Source: Lachnospiraceae bacterium
GTDB lineage: Bacteria > Bacillota > Clostridia > Lachnospirales > Lachnospiraceae
Assembly: GCA_017617395.1 (NCBI GenBank)
Contig: JAFZWG010000072.1
Coordinates: forward strand, 146,539-210,538
Length of the DNA stretch: 64,000 nucleotides
Direction: 5' to 3'
Below are positions 44,661 through 53,754 of the stretch, in pieces. Below the pieces are notes generated by a model, which had not been told where the DNA came from, did no database searches, and saw nothing but the letters and a program-made list of their open reading frames with translations. Within the stretch, counting starts at the first letter, position 1; each line of letters begins with the position of its first letter. Made by a program: the position numbers and the translations under genes.

Positions 44661-45377
44661 TCACTCCCGATACAACAGCTCCTCCAACTGCTCGGAGAGC
44701 TCCATCTCCCGATCGATCTGGGCCTGTAGCTCCTCCAGTAATTCCGACAACTCCTCCTTGGAGGTCCGACCGGCCAGCGCATCGTTGATCCTCGCCGTGT
44801 TGGCAGCCCAGAAACCGCCGTCCGCGGTGTCAGCACTGCCCGCACCGGCACCCGGCGCGGTACCGCCCGTCATCTTCGGTGCCAAGACCTCCTCGCGAAG
44901 ATCGCCGCCGTCGTCCAGCAGCAGATTCTCGCCGTCCGCGGCCGTGGTCGCAAGCTCGTCGCAGCGCTCATTTTCCGCGTGACCCGCGTGACCCTTGACC
45001 CACACAAACGTGACTTCGTGGCGATCGGTCTGCTCCACGAGGCGCTTCCAAAGCTCGACATTCTTGACCGGGTCGCCGCTCTTGTTGCGGTAGCCGTGGT
45101 CCTTCCAGTAGAACACCCAGCCCTCGTTGTAGGCGTCGGTCAGGTACTTCGAATCCGAGTACAGCGTCACGCTGCAGGGCATGCGAAGCTTCTCGAGCGC
45201 GACAATCGCCGCCATCAGCTCCATGCGGTTGTTCGTCGTAACTGCATAGCCCGCCGAGTACTCACGCTCGAACACCTTGCCGGAGTCGTCCGTGTAGCGC
45301 AAAAGCGCTCCGTAGCCACCGGGCCCGTTCGGGTTACCGCGCGCCGCACCGTCCGTAAAAATCGTCACCTGAGCCAT
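44661..45377 (-). CDS. rnhA: Ribonuclease HI with a C-terminal coiled-coil extension
   Basis: Cleaves RNA in RNA-DNA hybrids. Catalytic acids are visible: Asp in [18 protein letters not shown], Glu in [13 protein letters not shown], Asp in [12 protein letters not shown] and Asp in ERCDELA, with the [12 protein letters not shown] loop. The catalytic domain ends near residue 145. About 90 extra residues follow: an acidic stretch, an Ala/Gly-rich linker, and a Glu-rich helix ([20 protein letters not shown]) likely to form a coiled coil. The ATG at 45377 has AGGAGG upstream. The extension is unusual for RNase HI and may mediate oligomerisation or partner binding. Confidence 0.92.
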   Translation of the reverse strand: MAQVTIFTDGAARGNPNGPGGYGALLRYTDDSGKVFEREYSAGYAVTTNNRMELMAAIVALEKLRMPCSVTLYSDSKYLTDAYNEGWVFYWKDHGYRNKSGDPVKNVELWKRLVEQTDRHEVTFVWVKGHAGHAENERCDELATTAADGENLLLDDGGDLREEVLAPKMTGGTAPGAGAGSADTADGGFWAANTARINDALAGRTSKEELSELLEELQAQIDREMELSEQLEELLYRE

Positions 45378-45425
45378 GATTTGCCTCCTGTGGAAGTCCG
45401 CCCTCACTAAAAGGCGGAAAATGTA

Positions 45426-47087
45426 TCACCGGGAAAGGAACGCTACCGCCTCGCGGTCCGCGGCATCCACGATCTCCTCGGGATAGCCGAACATGCGAAG
45501 AAGTAATATGGCGTTTCGGGACGTCGCCTTGCCCTCCTTGAGGAGGTAGTCAAACGTCACGGCATCCTCGGTCACCGTCTCGCTGAAATGCCGCATTTCG
45601 TAGCAGTCCTTCAAGATGTCCGTAAGTTCGAGATCATGCGTCGCGGCAAAGCAAAGCACTCCGCGCTTTGCGAGGAACCGAAGAATCTGGCCGGATGCGG
45701 CGATTCGCTCTGCCGTGTTTGTTCCGCGCAGCACCTCGTCGACGAAGCACAACACCGGATCGCCATCCTCGGACGCATCGAGGATGCGCTTTAAAGACCG
45801 GATCTCGACAATATAGTAACTCTCCTTCGCGGCCAGATCATCGCGAAGCGCCATCGAGGAAAAGATGCGGTAGTACTGCCCCTCGTATGACTCTCCGACT
45901 ACCGTATGGATCGTCTGCGCTAAAAGCGCATTAATCGCTACCGTCTTTAGGAAGGTCGATTTGCCGGAGGCGTTGCTGCCGGTCAGGAGGACGCTTCCGT
46001 CCGTCGTAAGGGAGTTCGGAACCGGCTTTTCGATCATCGGGTGGCACAGATTCGCAAACGAAAGCGGCACCGGATCAAACGAAAGCTTCGGAATGCACCA
46101 GCCGCTTCGCGAAGCGCGGTACGATGCGATGGCAAGCGCCATATCGATGCGCCCGGTGTCCTCGAAGAGACGCTCCAGATCGGACTTCTGCTCGCGGAGC
46201 ACCGAGAGCATGCTGTTGAATTTGATCAGATCGACGTGCGTGAGCATCCGGACATAGTCAAGAAGCATCTGCGCGACATCACCGACCGGCTCGTTTCCGC
46301 CGAGGATCGAGGAGCCTCTGCGGAACGACGCAAAGCTCTTCGCCGTCTCGTGCATGACCGCAAGCTCATCCCCGAGCTGAGTACCCTCCGCCGCAGGAAT
46401 TTTGCTCATGCGCTCAATCTCGCCGATCCAGTTGCTGACGAACGTCATCGCTTTTAAGTACGGCTCGATCTCGCTCTTTCGCCGGTAGTACGAAACGATG
46501 CTGTAACCGACGGCCGCAACCGCTGTGATCAGGCACGGCGTCACGTACGTGAGCGCTCCGAGCACGACCGCAGCGACATATCCGATCGCGGGAAGCAGAT
46601 GTCTTATATAGCCGTCCGACTTCACGCCCTCAAAGCTCGTGAGGTATTGATACAGTGAGACATTGCGCATTTTCCCAAGGCGCGCAAGGCACATCTGCAT
46701 CTCCAGACGAAGTTCGGGTTTCTCGGCGAACAGAGTCATGAGCCGCTCGCGGCGCAGAAGCTCGACATCGGTACACTCCGGGCGGAACAACGCGGCGAAC
46801 AGATACTCCTCGCCGACGGCGCTCTGCGTGCGGTTTAACTCCTTGAACACGCGGTCCATCTCAAGGTCGTTCCACGTGATGGCGTCGATGTCGTACGTGC
46901 GCGGAAACAGCGAGTCGCGGTACGCCCCGAGCGATTCGTAGCGTTTCGCGCTCATCGTGTTTCTCACGGGCCCCGTAAACTCGGCGTCAAGCCGTGCCCT
47001 CAGCTCCTTGTTCTTCCGATACCGGTCCAAAATGCCAAGCACTACCAAAAGCACAATGACAATGCTGACCGCAATCCCTGTTTTCAT
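45426..47087 (-). CDS. Membrane-anchored MutS-like ATPase
   Basis: Carries the MutS C-terminal ATPase but lacks the mismatch-binding domain. 553 residues: N-terminal membrane helix (AVSIVIVLLVVLGIL, about 6-21), two adjacent hydrophobic segments (YVAAVVLGALTYVTPCLITAV, about 170-200), a helical core like the MutS clamp, then Walker A LLTGSNASGKSTFLKT near 370, Walker B PVLCFVDEVLRGTN near 450 and FAATHDLEL. Membrane-associated MutS homologues occur in Firmicutes and Bacteroidetes genomes; their role is unknown to me. Two genes upstream of true mutS on the same strand. Confidence 0.85.
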   Translation of the reverse strand: MKTGIAVSIVIVLLVVLGILDRYRKNKELRARLDAEFTGPVRNTMSAKRYESLGAYRDSLFPRTYDIDAITWNDLEMDRVFKELNRTQSAVGEEYLFAALFRPECTDVELLRRERLMTLFAEKPELRLEMQMCLARLGKMRNVSLYQYLTSFEGVKSDGYIRHLLPAIGYVAAVVLGALTYVTPCLITAVAAVGYSIVSYYRRKSEIEPYLKAMTFVSNWIGEIERMSKIPAAEGTQLGDELAVMHETAKSFASFRRGSSILGGNEPVGDVAQMLLDYVRMLTHVDLIKFNSMLSVLREQKSDLERLFEDTGRIDMALAIASYRASRSGWCIPKLSFDPVPLSFANLCHPMIEKPVPNSLTTDGSVLLTGSNASGKSTFLKTVAINALLAQTIHTVVGESYEGQYYRIFSSMALRDDLAAKESYYIVEIRSLKRILDASEDGDPVLCFVDEVLRGTNTAERIAASGQILRFLAKRGVLCFAATHDLELTDILKDCYEMRHFSETVTEDAVTFDYLLKEGKATSRNAILLLRMFGYPEEIVDAADREAVAFLSR

Positions 47088-47155
47088 CCTTCCTCCCCGC
47101 AGGCGACATTGGAAAATGCCGCCCGATCACATCCCATATTCTGTCAATAATTCAG

Positions 47156-48763
47156 TTACCCAACATACTTCTCAAGCGTTCTGCGAACCGCACCTTCGCC
47201 CGCAAAGAGCTCCTTCGCAAGCGACTCCGCAAGCTCGCCGACGCCGACCTCGTAGAGATCGACACCGAAGACATCGCTTCTTCCGAACAGCTTCGCAAGG
47301 CACGACCAGTCATTGTCGCCCGCAAGCGAAAGCCCGCTCACGATCTCCGAGAGCTCCGCCAACAAAGGATCGGGGCTTTGCTCGAACGCATTGCCGTTAT
47401 CGTCAAGGCCGCGCAGATAGCGCGCATAGCCCGCAAGCACCAGAGGAATCAGCGTGAGCTTCGAGATATCCAGCCCGCGCTCCCTGTACGCCTTCAACGT
47501 CTCGCCGAAGCGGATAGGCAGCTTCTGCGACGTGTCGGTCGCGATACGCTGCGGCGCATCGGGCATGAACGGATTCGGAAGACGCTTCGTAAGCACCGCT
47601 CCGATGAATTCCGACGGCTTAAGGATGCCTGGATCCACGACGACGGGCATCGCCTCCTCGTAGCCCATGCGCGTCACCAGTTTGCTGAGCTGCGGATCCT
47701 TCATCTCCTCCGAGATCAACGTGTACCCGAGCATACAGCCGTAGATGGCAAGAGCCGTGTGAAGAGGATTTAAGCACGTGCACACCTTCATCTTCTCGAC
47801 CTTGTCGACGGTCTCGCGGTCGGTGTACAAAACACCGCCGCACTCCAGCTTCGGTCTTCCGTTCGGGAACGAATCCTCGACAACCAGATACTCGGTCTCC
47901 TCCGCGTTGACGAAGGGCGCCGTGTACGTGCGGAAGCCCGTGATGATAATATTGTTGTCCTCAAAACCGTCCGCGGCGAGCATCTCCTGCACCTTCGCAT
48001 CGGGTCTGGGGGTGATCTTGTCGATCATGCTCCAGGGGAACGTCACCTTGCCGCTTCTCTCGAGCCATGCGACGAATTCGCCGTTCACAAGGCCCTGACG
48101 GCACCACTCGCGCGCGTAGGTAAATACCGCCTTCGCAAGCTTGTCGCCGTTGTGCGAGCAGTTGTCCATGCTCGACATCGTAACCGGTGCGCCGCCCGCG
48201 AGGAAGCGCTCCCACAACAATGCCGTAACCTTGCCCATCGCCGTCTGCGGCTTTAAACCTCTCGACGCAAAATCCTCCGCCGCAGCGCGGTTGTAGGACC
48301 CATCGGGATTCCATAGCGAGTATCCCTTCTCGGTGATCGTAAAGGTCACCATCTGCAGGGACGGATTGCGGAAAATCTCCGCAAGTCTTCCAAAGTCCTC
48401 CGAAGCGGTGTCCGCCTTCAGGCTCTCCGCCACGCTTCCGACCACTCGCTTTTCGATGCTTCCGTCGGCCTTCAACACAACGAGAAGGCTCAGGTCATCG
48501 TACGGACGATACGCCATATCGATGATGTCATAATCAAAGCCTTCCGCAACGATCACGCCCGTGTCGGCCTCGCCGCGGTTCAACATTCCCTCGAGAACCG
48601 CCGCCGGAAATGCACGGAAGATATTGCCCGCACCGAAGTGTACCCAGGTGGGATTTGCCTTCGTCCGCGCGATCATCGCCTCGCGGTCGTACTGCGGAAG
48701 CGCATAGCCCTTCGCTTCCCACGAAGCCCGGTTTTCGGGCTTCACGATATCGATCAATTTCAT
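47156..48763 (-). CDS. uxuB: Fructuronate reductase (mannitol dehydrogenase family)
   Basis: Reduces D-fructuronate to D-mannonate with NADH. It is a long-chain dehydrogenase: the dinucleotide motif VHFGAGNIFRAFPA near 40, MSSMDNCSHNGDKLA near 195, the catalytic Lys region FPWSMIDKITPRPD near 240, and the C-terminal helical domain. 535 residues. Tagaturonate reductase and mannitol dehydrogenase belong to the same family; the uxuA neighbour upstream favours fructuronate. It follows uxuA by 42 bases, and the operon runs aguA-uxuA-uxuB. Confidence 0.88.
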   Translation of the reverse strand: MKLIDIVKPENRASWEAKGYALPQYDREAMIARTKANPTWVHFGAGNIFRAFPAAVLEGMLNRGEADTGVIVAEGFDYDIIDMAYRPYDDLSLLVVLKADGSIEKRVVGSVAESLKADTASEDFGRLAEIFRNPSLQMVTFTITEKGYSLWNPDGSYNRAAAEDFASRGLKPQTAMGKVTALLWERFLAGGAPVTMSSMDNCSHNGDKLAKAVFTYAREWCRQGLVNGEFVAWLERSGKVTFPWSMIDKITPRPDAKVQEMLAADGFEDNNIIITGFRTYTAPFVNAEETEYLVVEDSFPNGRPKLECGGVLYTDRETVDKVEKMKVCTCLNPLHTALAIYGCMLGYTLISEEMKDPQLSKLVTRMGYEEAMPVVVDPGILKPSEFIGAVLTKRLPNPFMPDAPQRIATDTSQKLPIRFGETLKAYRERGLDISKLTLIPLVLAGYARYLRGLDDNGNAFEQSPDPLLAELSEIVSGLSLAGDNDWSCLAKLFGRSDVFGVDLYEVGVGELAESLAKELFAGEGAVRRTLEKYVG

Positions 48764-48805
48764 GATTTATCTACTCCTGTATCCATACCAAAATGATTTA
48801 ACTGC

Positions 48806-49888
48806 TTATTTGCTGGCAGCTCCGCTCTTGTCGATGGCCTCCCAGAGACCGTTTAAGTACGCAACACCGAGCGCGCGGTCATAAAGGCCGTAGCCGGGTC
48901 TTGCAACCTCGCCCCAGATCATGCGGCCGTGGTCGGGACGGATCACGCCGTCGAAGCCGACCTCCTGCAGCGCCTTCACGATCTCGTACATGTCAAACTG
49001 ACCGTCCGAAGAAAGGTGGCTGCTCTCGTGGAACACGCCGGGCGCCTCGAATTTGATGTTGCGAAGATGCGCAAAATGAATTCTCGGTGCGATCGTCTTG
49101 TTGCGGATCACGTGAGGAAGATCGTTCTCCAGATTCGACCCAAGGGAGCCCGTGCAAAGCGTAAAGCCGTTGTAGATCGAAGGGTTGAGCGAAGCGATCT
49201 TCTCAAGTGCCTTCTCGCTCGTCACGATGCGCGGCAGTCCGAACACGCTCCACGCGGGGTCGTCCGGATGCACAGCCATCTTGATCTTGTATTTTTCGCA
49301 GGTCGGCATGATGCCGTCGAGGAAATACTTGAAGTTGTTCATGAGATCGTCGGCTGTCACGCCCTTGTAGCGCTCAAACAGCTCCTTGATCTCGTCCTTG
49401 CGGTTCGGCTCCCAGCCGGGAAGAATGTAGCCTCCGCTCGCCTTCTCCATGCGCTCGAACATCGTGTTCGGGTCGATGCCGTCGATCAGATTCGAGTCGT
49501 ACGCCAGTGCGGTCGAACCGTCCGGCAACGGCTGCGCGAGATCCGTTCTCGTCCAGTCAAAAATCGGCATGAAGTTATAGCAAACGAGGTGAATGTCGTT
49601 CCTGCCGACCGCCTCGAGAGACTTGCAATAGTTCTCGATGTACATGTCCCTCGTCGGCGCGCCGAGCTTGATGTCCTCGTGCACGTTGATGCTCTCGATT
49701 CCCGTGAGCGAAAGCCCTGCGGCCTCCACCTCGTCCTTCAGTTCCTTCACCTGCTCGTACGTCCAGGCCTCTCCCGCCGGCACCTTGTGAAGCGACGAGA
49801 TGACTCCCGTAACGCCGGGGATCTGACGGATCTGCTCCAGCGTAACGCTGTCCATGTCCTTGCCGTACCAGCGCAAAGTCATTTCCAT
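48806..49888 (-). CDS. uxuA: Mannonate dehydratase
   Basis: Dehydrates D-mannonate to 2-keto-3-deoxygluconate, the substrate of KdgK. It is a TIM-barrel metal enzyme: MTLRWYGKDMDSVTLEQIRQ at the start, GIESINVHEDIKLG near 80, VHPDDPAWSVFGLPRI near 220, CTGSLGSNLEND near 260, and IHFAHLRNIK with FHESSHLSSDGQ near 290. 360 residues is standard. The ATG at 49888 follows AAGGAGA. A GGCCC/GGGCC hairpin (49932-49944) separates it from the glucuronidase gene. Confidence 0.95.
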   Translation of the reverse strand: MEMTLRWYGKDMDSVTLEQIRQIPGVTGVISSLHKVPAGEAWTYEQVKELKDEVEAAGLSLTGIESINVHEDIKLGAPTRDMYIENYCKSLEAVGRNDIHLVCYNFMPIFDWTRTDLAQPLPDGSTALAYDSNLIDGIDPNTMFERMEKASGGYILPGWEPNRKDEIKELFERYKGVTADDLMNNFKYFLDGIMPTCEKYKIKMAVHPDDPAWSVFGLPRIVTSEKALEKIASLNPSIYNGFTLCTGSLGSNLENDLPHVIRNKTIAPRIHFAHLRNIKFEAPGVFHESSHLSSDGQFDMYEIVKALQEVGFDGVIRPDHGRMIWGEVARPGYGLYDRALGVAYLNGLWEAIDKSGAASK

Positions 49889-49963
49889 AACCTTTTTTTC
49901 TCCTTGTCTTGTTTGCGTGTATTCGATTCATGGCCCTATGGGCCGATCGTTCGTTGAAAATTC

Positions 49964-51916
49964 TTACTCCGCATCCTCGGGGTACGTGATGTCCTCCTCG
50001 GAGACGGCGTAGATCTTTCTGCGCTTCGCATCGCCGATGCCGCTCATGCGGCAGAAATACGTGTTGATGCGGTCGCGCCACTCCTTCGCGTTCGCAAGTT
50101 GCATCGCAAAGCGCTCCATGATGCGGGTGTACTCCTTCTCCGGAATCGAGCCCTGCACGGTCACGACGGACTCGATCAGGGACCGAAGCTCCTCGACGCC
50201 CTCAAAATGCGTGTCGTAAATGTGCTGAATGAGCGTCTCGCCGCCCTTCATCCGGTAGGTGTACGGAAGTCTGTGGAAGAACAACAGCCACTCCTCGGGC
50301 GTCGTCTCGGGCTTGTCGAAGAGATCCGCCAGAGGCTCCGAATACTGTCTCGAGTAGCCGGTGCCGGTCTTCGTGCGGTCGACGCCGATCGCCTTGCACG
50401 AAGCGCGGTGATACGTGCCCCAGCGGTCGTACTCGTAGCCGTCCACGTTCGGGCCGTAATGGTAATTCGGATTGCACATCCAGCCGATTCCGAGAGGCGC
50501 TGTGTATTTGGCGTAGATATTGTACGATGCGAGCAACACCTTGACCAGGATGCTTCGAACCGCATTGTCCGTGCCGAACGTAAGCCCTGCCCACTCGGTG
50601 GCAATCTCCTCCGAGGAGAGCTGCGGCTTCCACGCCAGACGGCCGAAGCCGTACCAGTTTGCCGCCGCAAGGTCCGAGCCGGTCCAATTGTCATCGTCGC
50701 CCGTGTTCGTCACCGCGGCCATACCGCAGTTTCCGTTCGGACGATGTGCGCCGCACACGATGTCCGACACGCGGTCGGCCTTCTCGTAGGAGTGCGTGTG
50801 GAACCGAAGCACATCCTTCCACATCGGCACAAGGAAGCAAACGTGCTTCTGCTGTCCGGTGTACTCCTGCGCCGCCTGAACCTCCAGCATGAGGTTGGTG
50901 TTCTTCATACCGCAGAACAACGGTGACACCGGCTCTCCCACCTGGAAGTCCACAGGGCCGTTTTTGACCTGCAGAATGACATTGTCGTCAAATGCTCCGT
51001 CCAACGGCATGAACGTATCGTACGCCGCGCATGCGCGGTCGAGCGTCACGTCGCGCCAGTCCTGGGAGCAGTTGTAAACAAAGCATCTCCAGATCAATCT
51101 GCCGCCGAACGGTGCCAGCGCGCGGGCGAGCATATTCGCGCCGTCCGCCTGTGTGCGTCCGTACGTGTACGGACCGGGACGACCCTCGGAGTCCGCCTTG
51201 ACCAGGAATCCTCCGAAGTCCGGAATCACCTCGTACACGTGCGCCGTAATCTCTTTCCAGAACTGCGCTACCGCCGGGTCCAGAGGATCCGACGTCGCAA
51301 GACCGCCGATCTCAATCGTCGCCGCAAAATTCACACAAAGATACAACTTCACGCCGTACGACGCAAAGATGTCCGAAAGTTCCTTAAGGCGCCCGAGATA
51401 CCGGTCCGTGATCAGCCACGTCGCATCGCCCTTGACGTTTACATTGTTGATCACAACCGCGTTGATTCCCACGCTCGCGCACAGGCGCGCGTAAAATAAA
51501 GTGCGGTCGGTAAGAAGAAGCTCACCGTCCCGGAAAAAGAAGGAATTCCCGGCGTAGCCTCTCTCGATGGAACCGTCCGCATTGTCCCAATGATTCATCA
51601 TACGAAGCGGCGCAGCGGGACGCTCCGACACGGAAACAACCGTGTCAGTAAGCAGCAGCTGTCTCTGCGCATCGAAAAGAGCGTATAAAACGCCCGACTT
51701 CGAACCGCCCAGAATATCCGCTTTTCCCTCGCCGACAATCAATTCATAACCTTCCTCCGGCAGCGATTCGGTCACCATGTAGGACCAGGAAATTGACTCC
51801 GCCAAAGAGCGGAGCACAGAAAGCTCCGCCTCGATCGCATCATCGATTGTGTGAATCACCGTGCCCGCCGGAAGCGGCACCCTCTTCAGCCAGATCGGCT
51901 CATAACTCATACCCAT
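49964..51916 (-). CDS. aguA: Alpha-glucuronidase, glycoside hydrolase family 67
   Basis: Releases (4-O-methyl-)D-glucuronic acid from the non-reducing end of xylo-oligosaccharides (aldouronic acids). The GH67 core is clear: GGFLVKADSEGRPGP near residue 220, where the Glu corresponds to the catalytic acid, then NVILQVKNGPVDFQVGEP and EVQAAQEYTGQQKHV, carrying the Asp and Glu of the inverting base pair. 650 residues, no signal peptide, so it acts in the cytoplasm on imported fragments. The start is 51916, or the ATG two codons later, which is better spaced from GGAG. It heads aguA-uxuA-uxuB. Confidence 0.93.
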   Translation of the reverse strand: MGMSYEPIWLKRVPLPAGTVIHTIDDAIEAELSVLRSLAESISWSYMVTESLPEEGYELIVGEGKADILGGSKSGVLYALFDAQRQLLLTDTVVSVSERPAAPLRMMNHWDNADGSIERGYAGNSFFFRDGELLLTDRTLFYARLCASVGINAVVINNVNVKGDATWLITDRYLGRLKELSDIFASYGVKLYLCVNFAATIEIGGLATSDPLDPAVAQFWKEITAHVYEVIPDFGGFLVKADSEGRPGPYTYGRTQADGANMLARALAPFGGRLIWRCFVYNCSQDWRDVTLDRACAAYDTFMPLDGAFDDNVILQVKNGPVDFQVGEPVSPLFCGMKNTNLMLEVQAAQEYTGQQKHVCFLVPMWKDVLRFHTHSYEKADRVSDIVCGAHRPNGNCGMAAVTNTGDDDNWTGSDLAAANWYGFGRLAWKPQLSSEEIATEWAGLTFGTDNAVRSILVKVLLASYNIYAKYTAPLGIGWMCNPNYHYGPNVDGYEYDRWGTYHRASCKAIGVDRTKTGTGYSRQYSEPLADLFDKPETTPEEWLLFFHRLPYTYRMKGGETLIQHIYDTHFEGVEELRSLIESVVTVQGSIPEKEYTRIMERFAMQLANAKEWRDRINTYFCRMSGIGDAKRRKIYAVSEEDITYPEDAE

Positions 51917-51946
51917 ACTCCGTTTCTTAACGGACAGCCGACCGCC

Positions 51947-52741
51947 TTATTTGACGGCTTTTGCGGCTGTCCAGGTATATTCCACAGTCACATAACTTAA
52001 GGCGACATATGCCACCTGATCGCCGTTTTGCACCTTGCAAAACAGCGGCACTTCGGTATCGCCGTCCGAGAACACCACCGGCTCGATGACCGAGAAGACG
52101 GTGCCCTTGCCGACGGACTTGACCTTGTTATTTTCCTTTGTTGTCGGCGCCGAGCGAACATTCACGCCCGACTTCGTCACGGCGCGGCACACCATCGTCT
52201 CCTGCGCGTAGCGAACCGCCTCAGCACCGGTCACGAGATAGCTTGAACGGCAATATCCCTTGACCGATCCCGACGTGATCTTCGCCCAGTCACCGTCCAC
52301 CGACTCGACGATACAATAGTTGTTCGGATAGAGGATTCCCACCTGCTTGGAGGAGGCGCTCGCCTTCTCCCGAATGCTTAAGGACTCCTCGACATTCGCA
52401 AACGCAATTCCGTCGGGAATCACCGGCGTCTTTGCCTTCTGGTACATCTCCTTGTCGGCGTCCGAGAGCGCAGCAAATCTGGCCTCCTCTTCCGACATCG
52501 GTGTCGGAGTCGGTGTGCCCGGTTCCTCCGTGGGCGTAGGCAGTCCCTGCACGCCGCCCGGATAATAGACTCTGTTTCCGCTTCCGAAGATAGTGCCGTC
52601 CTCGCTGATCTCCACAACGCGGTGCTCCCCTTCGAGGAGTGCCTCGTTGCGCTCCGCCTTCTTTTGGAACCGAAGGCAAAGCAACAGGATCAGAACAACG
52701 ATAACCGCGATCTCGATTTCCAGAATGTACCGTTTGAGCAT
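51947..52741 (-). CDS. Membrane-anchored protein with two bacterial SH3 domains
   Basis: Likely binds cell-wall peptides at the outer membrane face. 264 residues: one N-terminal membrane helix (IEIAVIVVLILLLCL, about 9-23), a Pro/Thr linker (TPTEEPGTPTPTPMSEEE, about 69-86), then two SH3b domains (about 112-170, LSIREKASASSKQVGILYP; and about 185-255, VNVRSAPTTKENNKVKSVG). No catalytic domain, so it is probably a sensor or tether rather than a hydrolase. It lies five bases after gpsA, in the der-plsY-gpsA run. Function not established. Confidence 0.8.
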   Translation of the reverse strand: MLKRYILEIEIAVIVVLILLLCLRFQKKAERNEALLEGEHRVVEISEDGTIFGSGNRVYYPGGVQGLPTPTEEPGTPTPTPMSEEEARFAALSDADKEMYQKAKTPVIPDGIAFANVEESLSIREKASASSKQVGILYPNNYCIVESVDGDWAKITSGSVKGYCRSSYLVTGAEAVRYAQETMVCRAVTKSGVNVRSAPTTKENNKVKSVGKGTVFSVIEPVVFSDGDTEVPLFCKVQNGDQVAYVALSYVTVEYTWTAAKAVK

Positions 52742-52746
52742 TTCGT

Positions 52747-53754
52747 TTACCTCTTGGTGCCCTGGTACTCCTCCGTGGGATTTCTGCGTAATAGATCCAT
52801 CACGGAGTCGCGTACCGACTCACCATGGAACAAAACATCGTTGATCTCCTCCACGATCGGGAGGCACACCTTGTACTTCTTGCCCAGAGCCAGCGCGGCC
52901 TTCGCGCAGTTGACACCCTCGACAACCTGGCCGACCTCCGCAAGCGCCTCCTCGGTCGTCTTGCCCTGACCGATCAGGAATCCTGCGTTGTGGTTGCGGC
53001 TGTGATTACTCGTGCACGTAACGATCAGATCGCCGATGCCCGAGAGGCCGTAGAACGTCGACTCCTTGCCGCCCATCTTCGCACCCAGACGGCTGATCTC
53101 CGCGATACCGCGGGTCATCAAAGCAGCCTTCGTGTTGTCGCCGTACTCCAGGCCGTCCACCATACCGGCCGCAAGCGCGATGACGTTCTTAAGCGATCCG
53201 CCGAGCTCGATGCCGAGCACGTCGTCGCTCGTGTAAACGCGGAACATATCCGCGAAAAATGCTTCCTGCACGATCTTGGCAACCTCGGGATCCTCCGCGC
53301 CCACAACGACCGCCGTGGGAATGTTGCGGCTGACCTCCTCCGCATGGCTCGGGCCGGACAAAACCGCCAGGCGCGCGCCCGGGATCTCCTCACCGATGAT
53401 CTGCGTCATCGTAAGGAGCGTCTTCTCCTCGATACCCTTGCTCACGTTGACGATGATCTGGCCCTCGTGAACATACTTCTTCATCTTTGCAGCCGTCTCG
53501 CGGACATAGGGCGAAGCCACGGCACAAACCAGAATCTCCTCGTCGTCGCAAGCGTCCGCAAGGTCCGTCGTCAGACGGATCGACGCAGGCAAAGTCGCTC
53601 CGGGAAGGTTCGTCACGTGCGTGCGGTCCGCCGCCAGCGCAGCGATCTCCCGCTCCACCGCGGACCACAGCGTCACCTGCTGTCCCTTGTTTGCCAGCTC
53701 GATTGCGAGTGCGGTTCCCCACGTTCCCGCGCCGAGCACACTGATCTTACTCAT
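52747..53754 (-). CDS. gpsA: Glycerol-3-phosphate dehydrogenase [NAD(P)+]
   Basis: Makes sn-glycerol-3-phosphate from dihydroxyacetone phosphate for phospholipid synthesis. N-terminal Rossmann motif SVLGAGTWGTALA, VNVSKGIEEKTL near 105, AVLSGPSHAEEVSRNIPTAV near 140, catalytic Lys region LGGSLKNVIALAAGMVDGL near 190 and the C-terminal NHSRNHNAGFLIGQG. The ATG at 53754 (335 residues) follows AGGAGG by nine bases; a TTG three codons earlier is less likely. Its start overlaps the plsY stop by eight bases, so translation is coupled. GpsA and PlsY act in consecutive steps. Confidence 0.95.
   Translation of the reverse strand: MSKISVLGAGTWGTALAIELANKGQQVTLWSAVEREIAALAADRTHVTNLPGATLPASIRLTTDLADACDDEEILVCAVASPYVRETAAKMKKYVHEGQIIVNVSKGIEEKTLLTMTQIIGEEIPGARLAVLSGPSHAEEVSRNIPTAVVVGAEDPEVAKIVQEAFFADMFRVYTSDDVLGIELGGSLKNVIALAAGMVDGLEYGDNTKAALMTRGIAEISRLGAKMGGKESTFYGLSGIGDLIVTCTSNHSRNHNAGFLIGQGKTTEEALAEVGQVVEGVNCAKAALALGKKYKVCLPIVEEINDVLFHGESVRDSVMDLLRRNPTEEYQGTKR

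Noticed and set aside
47088-47155. TTGACA-like -35 upstream of the MutS-like gene
   Set aside because: No acceptable -10 lies 16-18 bases downstream (GGGCGG at that place), so I do not call a promoter.
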